Of a stretch of DNA of 64,000 bases, positions 55,467 through 64,000 are shown in pieces (within the stretch, counting starts at the first letter, position 1; each line of letters opens with the position of its first letter). The notes beneath the pieces are model-generated. The model was not told the DNA's origin. It saw only the letters and a program-made list of their open reading frames with translations, and searched no databases. The DNA comes from Membranipora membranacea (taxonomy: Eukaryota; Bryozoa; Gymnolaemata; Cheilostomatida; Membraniporidae): positions 28,207,387 to 28,271,386 of the forward strand of contig OU612069.1 in assembly GCA_914767715.1 (NCBI GenBank). Reading direction: 5' to 3'. Both the position numbers and the translations under genes were made by a program.

Positions 55467-56978
55467 GTGTGGGGGGGACAACTCTTAGAGTCTTCTTCAT
55501 CCACCGATACTGCACCCGAGGATAAAGCTACCTTTCTCGACCATGTCAGCATTAGTGAGATTAAACTCATGCTAGAGCAGATTGACACCAGCAAGTCTTG
55601 TAACAGAAAAGACTTTCTATCCTGGCTCTCAGTGGAGGGTAGAGAAGACCTGTGCATACCTCTGCATCACATAATTAACACCATGCTCACTACAGGAGAG
55701 TATCCAGATCTATGGAAGGAGGCAAAAGTGAGACTTCTGCCAAAAGTGACTACACCAACATGTTACAAAGAGTTTAGACCTATTTCCTTACTATACAATT
55801 TAGGCAAGCTGGCAGAGAACTTCATCATCAGAAAAATGCGACCAATATTGGAGACTGTTATCAAAAAAGATCAATTCTCTTATCAGCCAAAAATAGGAGC
55901 AGTCGACGCACTACTGCAGCTGGTTGATGATATTACATCTGCGCTAGATTAATCTGAGGTGAAGTAATCCAACTAGCCTCACATGATTTCTCGAAAACAT
56001 TCGATCGTCTTCAACCCAACATCGTTTTAGAAAAGATGAAGTTATTCGGATTTAGCCCTAACATCATCAAAGTAACATCCAGCTTCCTGAAACATCGCAA
56101 ACAGTATGTGAAGTACAACAATGAAACATCAGACATCACAAATATAAAAGTTGGTGCGCCACAGGGTACTCGCTTAGGCCCTCTCTTATGGCTTATATAC
56201 ATATAAATGATCTACATATCGAGGGATTCCAATCAGTCAAATATGCAACGACTCCTCATTCTATCTGCTAGTACTCAAGCAGTCAGATTTCACGCTTTTA
56301 CCAGCTATACAACAGACACAAACATGGTCAGAGAAAAACAGAATGCAGCTAAATACTGGTAAAACTCATGTTCTAAACTTTCACCTGAACCACCAGGTCG
56401 AGCATCGTGACCCTCCACAATTAGACGACAATATTAGTAAAGAACCATCTAGCACTGTCAAATTTTTAGGCATTTTAGTCGACAACTTTTTGACATTTAT
56501 TGCTCATGATGAATATTTAATTAAAAAATGTAGTTCGAAATTGTTTTTAATGAGACAGCTCAAGCGATTGGGTATGAACAATAATGGGCTTAAAATATTT
56601 TATTTTGCTAATATTCGATCTGTTTTAACATATGGCTCTCAGGTATTTTATACACAATTATCAGATTCTATGAAAGCGAAACTTGAAAAAGAGCAAGAAA
56701 CAGCCACCAAAATTATTTTACCGTGCTTAGATTACCAGAACAGGCTGTACGTTTTAGATTCGTGCACGCTAGACTCTTTTATCAAGAAACTATCTGTAAA
56801 TCATTTTCTAAAGATTTCTGGAGATGATAAACATCCACATTTTAGTAGAGTAAATTTTAATCTGGAGAAACGATCCCCTCGCCTAAATACGAAGTATAGA
56901 CCACCTAGATGTCGCACTGTGAAGCGAAACAACAGCTTTTTCCCATTTTTTATGCGCCTCTCTAACAATTTTTCTTAA
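55467..56978 (+). pseudogene. LINE reverse transcriptase, broken
   Basis: 55467-55952 has WKEAKVRLLPKV and FRPISLLYNLGKLAENFI. Beyond a stop and frame change come SHDFSKTFDRLQPNIV, VGAPQGTRLGPLLWLIYI and VKYATT, where the catalytic YADD box should be. 56343-56978 gives the post-RT region (LNTGKTHVLNF, KFLGILVDNFLTF, IRSVLTYGSQVFY). The catalytic aspartates are lost. Confidence 0.75.
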
Positions 56979-57234
56979 CACATATTCATTTTTATCATCC
57001 TGAAATATTTCTCACTATGATACAGAATGTGAAAAAAATACATATACATACATACATACCCTATCCATTTGCCCACCATAGCAAGCTTATATCTTGCGAT
57101 GAGGCAGATTGGAACATTTATAATATTTTCAGGTTTGCACATACACAGGGTAGCCTTGCACCTGGAGCAGATCTTGACAAGCCTGTCCAAAATTTGTGGC
57201 CCGTCGGTGCCATATCAGGGAGGACGGTCCTACT

Positions 57235-58347
57235 TCTACAATGAGCACTACCAGTTTATATTATGTTGTACAGATTTATATGGTTCTTTTCCCATTTTCA
57301 TCCCGGAAATTGAGGTTTTCAGAGCTATTATTGAAAAAAATAAGCTTTTTATGAAATTTTTTATTTCAACTAATACTATGTTATGGACTATATGTGCGAA
57401 ATTGTGGACCTCTAGCTATAGTAAATCACCATGAGGTGCAGTTTTTCATACTTAAAGTAAATAGATTATAAACAGAGGTTTCCAAGCTTTTTTTCAGAAA
57501 AAACAATAGTTTTTCTCAGAATTCCTTTTTCTCAAAGGACTAATACCGTCTTAATAAAATTTTTTTTACAAGTTTCAGACCTCTAGCTATACTACATCGT
57601 CATGAGGTCCAGTTTTTCATTTATTTTCAATCCACAAGCAGACGCTTTCAAAGCTTTTTCTGAAAACCAAATACTTTTTTATGAATTTTTTTTGATGGAG
57701 GGTCATATACTGTGTTAATAAATATGTGTACCAAGTTTCAGACCTCTAGCTATAGTCCAGGTTTTTCCCAAGTTTACCCAAAAAATGAGGATATCAGAGC
57801 TAATTGTGAAAATTTAAGCTTTCTGGCTGATTTATTTTGCTATATCAACTTGTACTATGCCATTGGCTATGTGTAGTGAGTCACAAACATATAGCTAAAG
57901 TATATCACCACGAGCTCCAGTTGTGGTCCAGTTTTTTCCAAGTTTACCCAAAAAAATGAGGTTAGCAGAGCAATTTATCAAAAATAAAAGCTTTTTTTGC
58001 AGATTTTTTGCTTTTTCAACTATTATGATGCCATCGACTATGTGTGGTAAGTTACAGACCTCTAGCTACAGTACTTCACCATGAGGTCCAGTTGTGGTTC
58101 ATATTCTTCCTATTTCTACCCCGAAAAATGAGGTTTTCAGAGCTATTATTGAAAAAAATAAGCTTTTTATGAATTCCTTTTCTATGTCAACTAATTCTAT
58201 GTTATGGACTATATGTGCCAAATTGTGGACCTCTAGCTATAGTACATCACCATGAGGTCCAGTTGTGGTCCATATGTCTCGTGGTCCATTTGTCTTCTGG
58301 TCCATTTGTCTGGTCCATTTGTCTTGCAGTCCATTTGTCATCGAACC
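57235..58347 (-). repeat. Right array of the MULE-like element
   Basis: The inverse of the left array and longer: about six units of 160-170 bp, each with 'gacctctagctatagtacat' and 'caccatgaggtccagtt', near 57410, 57585, 57745, 57890, 58060 and 58230. It ends in short 'tggtccatttgtct' units. Confidence 0.8.
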
Positions 58348-58356
58348 ACTAATGCT
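58348..58356 (+). repeat. Right 9-bp target-site duplication (actaatgct)
   Basis: Directly follows the element end CGAACC. It differs from the left copy only at the first base. A further 'aatgct' follows, so the local sequence is slightly repetitive. Confidence 0.6.
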
Positions 58357-58449
58357 AATGCTAATTTTGCTGAACCTTTGTTCTGTATCTGGGATGATAT
58401 TGTCACTGTTGTATTTATGGGAGGCATAATAAAATAGGATATTTGCCTA

Positions 58450-61050
58450 TTTTGATGGTGCTGCATCATTGGCTTCACTTTAGCATCAGAAAGAGACAAG
58501 ACATAAATACTGTAACTCTGCAGTAAGAGGTGAAGAATATATCATTTTTAGTTATCCATCATGCCATGTGGAATTATTTTGGCATACTGGAAAGATTGGA
58601 TGCTAAGAGTGATATGCTTGGTGCCGCTTATAATCTGCTAGCTGAAAATTCCTTAAAAAGACGACAATCCTACATGAGGGCACCCAGTTTAAAGTTTCAT
58701 CAGCCAAATGAGATGAGACATTTGGTGATAGTGATGGGTATGGGAAAGATGCTGCCTTAGGATCCATTCAGGGGTCAAGGAGTAGGGGCAACAGTGGTAC
58801 TGGTATCACTGTCAGGTCTGGTGTTTGTCAATCTAACGTGTCAAAAACCAGTAGTACTATTTTTTCAATATTATACTTTATGTCCACCTTCTGAATAGCT
58901 TTTGGGGGTCAGAGCCTGACTGTACCTTTTTTTACATAGGCGTCATCTTTCGATGAATCGCAGCTGTGAATCAAATCTTTAATTTAGGGCCCGTGCTTCT
59001 CTTATAGGCCACATCATTAAAACCATATATCAATACCGAAAATACCGAAAAGGAGAAAACCCAGATCCCACCCACAAACATAACATTGTCCTACCCAACA
59101 ACTAATGGAACCAGATAGGTTATCCATATGCATGTATTCCCACACGAGGTGCACAAAATCGAATTCAACCACACAATTTTTTAGAGGGAACAACACTAGC
59201 TCCAAACAAGGCCATCAGGATAAAAGCAAGATGATGATCCAGTTGTTTACGGTGGTGAAAATTTAATTTCGGACAAGGGCTGGTTGAAATTGAAGGCGTA
59301 AAATCCAAAAATAGAAATCGGGAAAATACATGCCAAAATCAGAATCGAAGCATCATCAGCCAAATAAGAAATCATGGCAGCACTAGCAATCAGCATTTGT
59401 GTGATAATGTATAAAATTCTTATTTACAGGATTACAACAATTCCCCAAGTTTTCAAATTAAGAAGTTATGTAAGATTGATTTTCAGTGGTAATTTTTGGG
59501 ATATATGATTTATTAGAGATTTATTTATACAGCCAAATAGTAAGGAAAATGAGAGCATTATGACCTTGTGGATGGAGCATTCGTTCATATTAGTATTTAT
59601 AGTAGTTTCACCAAGAAGTTTATAATGTAAAAAAGGTGGGACCACAAGATGAGAGTTAGCGATTCATACTCTCACCTCTTCCCATCAGGTGATAGAAGTT
59701 TTCATCGAAATACTATCAAAGAAAAGATTGTTTCTTGTCATTGAGGGTTTCTGATTTCTATAATTAAGCGTGTCTACATGAACCTTAGAAGGATGTGCAG
59801 GTGGCAATTTTTCAAATCTGCAGAAAAACAATCTTGCTTAAACAATAAAGAGCACACTCAAACATATTGCCCGAAACCTAAGTTTCAAAAGCAATATATT
59901 GTTTTTCCAGCATGTCTAAAACCAGAAGGTATTGTCTGTATTTATTTGTCTCACCTTGTGAAGGCTTAGATCGATTCCTCAAAGAATATACTCTTATACA
60001 GCCTTCACCTGCAGGACTGCCATGCTTTCTGTTACCAACAATCACCAGATTTGGATCTCTCCGCATTGGCTACAATAAAATATTCAATAATATTTTAACG
60101 GATCAAATTTGCAAAAACTGTAGTAATGAGTTTCAACGTGTTGAGAAAAAAAACATCTCCACTATTGTTGATATTGTTTTTTTCCATCATCATAGCCTAG
60201 GAAGTGGATGCGTATATTCAACCATGAACCAAAAGGGAACAAAATGTATGACAAAGCGATAGTGAATAAATATCACATTTATGCATATAAAAGAGTCTTT
60301 CATGTAGCATGAGCTGGAGAAACGGCTCAGTCTATTTTCTATAGCTTTGTTCCTGTTCTAATAAGACTAATCTCATTGGCCCGTATAAACTTTGGGGTAT
60401 TAACATCATATCCTTGTCAGCCCCATCCCTAGTCTGAGCCCCCCAGACATTTAACCCCTTCCCGACGGCCCCCGTCGAGGGAAAGACTGAGGATAATGCA
60501 GGATTCTGCTAAAGTTGTCTACTCCTGTAAAATACCAGTACTTAAGAGATCACCTAAAGCAGCAGTATCTTTTGTCTCTTAATAATTCAAGCTACTATAT
60601 TGCTCCAGGTATGAGAATTTCTCAGTCAGACTCTAGGAAAAGTAGCCTCATGTTTGGGCACTACCTATTAGCAGAGATATTCACTGCAAAGTAGTGAAGA
60701 AAATTTTTAGCCAGAGTTTCTTTTATTTTGAATAAGGACAGCCTTTCATGACACTGACAAAAGCTCATACAATGTAATATAGTTGGACCCTTATGCTATA
60801 TGAAGTAATAGTAATGTAGAAGTAATGCGAGGAAAAATCTAAGCAAATCCTGCATAGTGCATAGACAACCCTATCCATTCATGCCACAGTAGAAATGATT
60901 TTCATATTTTATTAGGGAGTTATTAGTACCAAGTAGAAGAATAAGTACCTGTATGGGTAGTAAAAGTGGTGAAAATCAACCATAAGATCACGTTTGATAT
61001 ATTTGCATTGTTTGCCAACATTCTGTATTTTTTCATTAAGCTGATTAAAT
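58450..61050. other. Intergenic, no gene recognised
   Basis: Only short frames. The + frame 59912-60262 (116 aa) has a CKNCSNEF stretch but no family match and no splice support. Confidence 0.35.
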
Positions 61051-61059
61051 TTTACTCAC

Positions 61060-61160
61060 AATTAGGAAGTTGTTAGTGAATTTGAGATCACTGGATACCC
61101 AAACTCCATCACTGAGGACAACAAAGTCCAGCTCATGCCAACTGCTTGATCTTTGAGTAG
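61060..61160 (-). pseudogene. Small LINE RT fragment
   Basis: The minus-strand peptide GVWVSSDLKFTNNFLIV matches the 'LGVWxSSDLKxxxH' block after the RT catalytic core. No other RT blocks adjoin it. Confidence 0.4.
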
Positions 61161-61169
61161 TGAATTATA

Positions 61170-62770
61170 TTCACATATACCAATGAGAATAATATCAGTT
61201 TGATTTTAAAAAAGAAAAAAAAATTCTGTAAATGCAATATTTTAATTTTATCCAAAGACTATGCTATGTAATTCACCGTCGATCCATAGATTCATATCAA
61301 GGGTCACAGCTAAAACATAATATACATACCTTGTCGGTTGTTGGTTGTTGATCGTTTGTTACATCAGAATTGTCCAAAATAATTTGATCATTTTTGGGCA
61401 CTTTCCCCTAGCCTTCCATCCTACATACATTCACGGTGCTACGCTGTATTCTTGGTCGAGAATATTTGAATCACTCAGTGAATACTGTGTTATAGACAGA
61501 CAGGCGTAACCTTCTGAGTCATCATCGTTTAGATATAATATTATGCAAGTTTTCACATTCTGCAGTATCTTATAAAGATTACGACGTTCTCTTTGCTGTT
61601 AATTCTTTTCACATCCAAGGGGATAGGGTAAGAATAGTCCTGCATACATTCTGTTCATGGTCTACTCTACTGAGATGATGATGATGTTGGTCCATGGTAC
61701 ATTTCAATTGAAAACTCATCGATGTTGAACATTAAGCTAGAATGAACCCATCCTATAATTATTTGGTCTGACCATTTACTAGGTGGTCTAAGTATATCTA
61801 GAAGCTCATGTAGACATGTAACCTGGATTATGGTAAGCACTCTTCATGAACAGTGATCACTACATTCTTACATGCATTCCACAATAAGACATAAGATGCT
61901 GAGAAGCTGTGATGGGAGCACATTGTTAGTGATCTAGTTTTGTCGATCAACCGAGAATACTCATCAGCAGCAGCAGCATCATCTTTGTTACAGCAGCAGG
62001 ATGGTCTGTATTGATAGTATGTGTGTGTCATCATTCTTAGGAGTTCAGCTGTACCTAAAGTTATGCTGAGGTCAATTATTAAATGAAACTAGGGACCATT
62101 ATTTATACATATATATTATATACTTTATTATTGCCGATCAAAGTCAATGACAAATTAAGACCATGCATAAATAAAAAAATAAAAACAAAGGAGTCAGGTG
62201 TATTTATGTTATTAGTCAATTCATTAGTCGATTCATTCAGTGCATTCCACACCTAATGATCAGCTAACATGTACAAACTTATGATCAAAATCTGCAATCA
62301 CATTTTCTTCATGGAGGTCTTCTCTTCACTTGGCAAGTAAGTTTAGTCAAAACAACGATGTTTGAACACAGGAAAATGTTTCTGTTCTGCAAGGTCATTT
62401 ATAATATATGTACTCTGGGATGGTACCTTTTCATAGATTGATATAATTAGTTGAGTTATTTTGTTGAGTTTTATTATCAGATCCTTTTTACCATGCGATA
62501 ATAAAAAAGGATCACCAGGTGCTGTGGGTATAAACGGAAAAATCTTTCGGCTTACATAAAATCTTGTCACCGTATGACCTTGAAAACTTAAAAAAGCTAT
62601 AATAAGATAAGATGATTACTCTATTATCGATCCTAATACATTGAAAAATATATATTACTGATCTTATTTGATGCTCCATTGCTTTGGTCTAAAATTGATG
62701 AGTGTATACATAGAAGTTGATGTGGAGTCATTAAAAATAATGATGTATTGCGAAGGGTGGGTAGGATAAT
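61170..62770. other. Intergenic, nothing recognised
   Basis: AT-rich with short frames only; no RNA gene or repeat family seen. Confidence 0.35.
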
Positions 62771-62780
62771 TTAAAGCTAA

Positions 62781-62984
62781 CTAAAGTAGGAATCTGTGTG
62801 CAGCATGACCATAGCAAAAGCGATTGAAAATTTCTTCATAGCCTAACTCAGGAAGGTTTATATTGAGAGATTGTTTCTGAATTGATTCTAGTTTTTGATT
62901 GTTTTTGTCAGATAGTACCACGATGGGGCAGCATAGCTGATGATAGATTGCATGATTGAGAACAGAGTTAAATAATCTGAACAA
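62781..62984 (-). pseudogene. LINE RT thumb fragment
   Basis: 67 residues: FNSVLNHAIYHQLCCPIVVL and NNQKLESIQKQSLNI match the 'xSVLxYxxPVW...LExIQKxAL' pattern near the end of LINE ORF2. It may belong to the same relic as 61060-61160. Confidence 0.5.
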
Positions 62985-63199
62985 AGTTGACTAATATACC
63001 TTGTTTACCAATTCAGATGCTGTCCAGATGCAATAAAAATGCTTACAAAGATACATATAAAGTTCAGATGCTGATGAAGACCATTCAACTTGCTGACAAG
63101 CAAAGAAAAAAACAGTTTTTACGCGAAAATTTTTTCCCCGAAGAGACTCCAGTTTTTACAAAATACTGCGTAGACCCAACTTTGATTGAATGAATGAGC

Positions 63200-64000
63200 A
63201 TTCAAAGATTGTGATGAGATTATTTAGTGTGAGTGCTTTCCTGTCATTTAGGGACTTTTTAGAGCAAAAAAGAACTGACTGACCACAACCAATACTGAGT
63301 GTGAATCCTACATTTGTTAATGGTATTGAGTTCCTCAGGCTTAAATTTTTGCTGTGTGCTAAGGAGCAGAAGATTGGGCTGCCCCTAAAGAGGGACGCAA
63401 GGTGCCCTAATCCTCATACTGAGAATGTGATACATCCTAGAAAACTAGAATGCATCCTAGAGGTGAGGCCATAGAGGACCTCCTAATCATAAGTGTGCAG
63501 AGAGCTGCCAAAACTTTGATCTTAGCCAATAGGCTTAACTTTTTGCCGACTGGAAATAGGTCAAGAATAGCCAATTTGAATTCTCTCATAGGTTATTAAT
63601 TTAAATCTCTTGCACACTTGTGTAGACTTGAGGTATTTGACGTTGTGATTAGAAGTCAGAAAAAAAGGTCACCAACCTTGAGATACGTATTATGTGAGGA
63701 TATTTCTGACACATGCTAACAGTTATCACAAAATTGTGATTGATGTTGTTTAATAATGTTAGTTTATAAATCTCTCTGAGGATATATTTATACGCATGAC
63801 AAGCCAATATACTCTGAATGGATAGTAATTTCCCAAATTTATTCCTGACATATGCAATCATAAAATTTTAATTAAAACCGTCTCCTGTTAACAGCAGTTA
63901 TCACAAGCAGCTGCTGTTTTATAATATCCTGTGTGAGCGAAAAAACCTATAGCCGCATTTACATCAAGAACATGAAATATTCTACCCATAGACATTACGC
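63200..64000. other. Terminal stretch, nothing recognised
   Basis: No supported coding, RNA or repeat feature up to the window end. Confidence 0.35.

Larger units (their letters stand above)
54051..57058 (+). mobile_element. Decayed LINE inside the MULE-like element, (CATA)n tail
   Basis: In order on the + strand: N-terminal basic segment (54051-54377), endonuclease (about 54385-55000), linker, RT (55467-56240), post-RT part (56343-56978), then 'catacatacatac' at about 57044-57057 as a simple-repeat tail. Many frameshifts and stops. The copy is complete in layout but dead. It inserted into the MULE-like element, so it is younger than it. Confidence 0.78.
51469..58347. mobile_element. 6.9-kb MULE-like element with tandem-array inverted ends, no transposase seen
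   Basis: The left end starts GGTACCCTGACAAATGGACC; the right end inverted starts GGTTCGATGACAAATGGACT (16 of 20 match). A 9-bp target duplication fits Mutator-type insertion. Both ends are arrays of the same repeats in opposite orientation (51469-52080 and 57235-58347). The interior carries simple repeats, an 88-bp tandem repeat and a decayed LINE. No DDE transposase was recognised, so it would be non-autonomous. Confidence 0.7.

Overview
The window reads as nuclear DNA of an invertebrate animal. Coding sequence is split by GT-AG introns. There is a canonical tRNA-Thr gene, a secreted C-type lectin gene with CCAAT and TATA boxes, and dense animal-type transposon debris: non-LTR retrotransposons, a Ty3-like element, Mutator-like (MULE) elements and MITEs. 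Base composition is AT-rich. No bacterial or phage organisation is visible. The sequence alone does not fix the phylum.

The main gene runs on the + strand from before position 1961 to a stop at 26042. I could chain 14 exons with consistent splice phases, giving 1910 residues; the 5' end is not found. Order of parts: leucine-rich repeats on two near-identical 141-bp phase-2 exons plus more LRRs in the next exon; a complete ROC GTPase domain and COR domain in one 2-kb exon; a short linker; a complete caspase-fold domain (p20, linker, p10) in which the catalytic cysteine is serine; then about 740 residues I do not recognise. An LRR-ROC-COR-pseudocaspase protein is, as far as I know, not a described architecture and is the most interesting item here. 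Its 5.9-kb and 8.3-kb introns are filled with transposon remains.

From 26.3 to 38 kb the sequence is mobile. A broken non-LTR retrotransposon (27.9-29.97 kb) abuts a 7.4-kb Mutator-like element (29.98-37.41 kb). The ends of that element are inverted minisatellite arrays of 16-20-bp units, and it carries a decayed, intron-containing FLYWCH/MULE transposase on the minus strand. A palindromic MITE carrying a tRNA-like sequence lies inside it.

From 38.6 to 45.9 kb an inverted duplication has an intact tRNA-Thr(AGT) in its left arm and a decayed copy in its right arm. Between the arms lies a complete four-exon C-type lectin gene (175 aa, signal peptide, QPD motif), surrounded by a further family of direct and inverted repeats.

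From 46 to 64 kb I find no host gene. There is a hAT-like MITE with near-perfect 8-bp target duplication, several 3' fragments of non-LTR retrotransposons, and a 6.9-kb element (51469-58347) bounded by a 9-bp target-site duplication whose long inverted ends are tandem arrays. It carries a decayed LINE and a microsatellite but no recognisable transposase. The last 5.6 kb is mostly unassigned.
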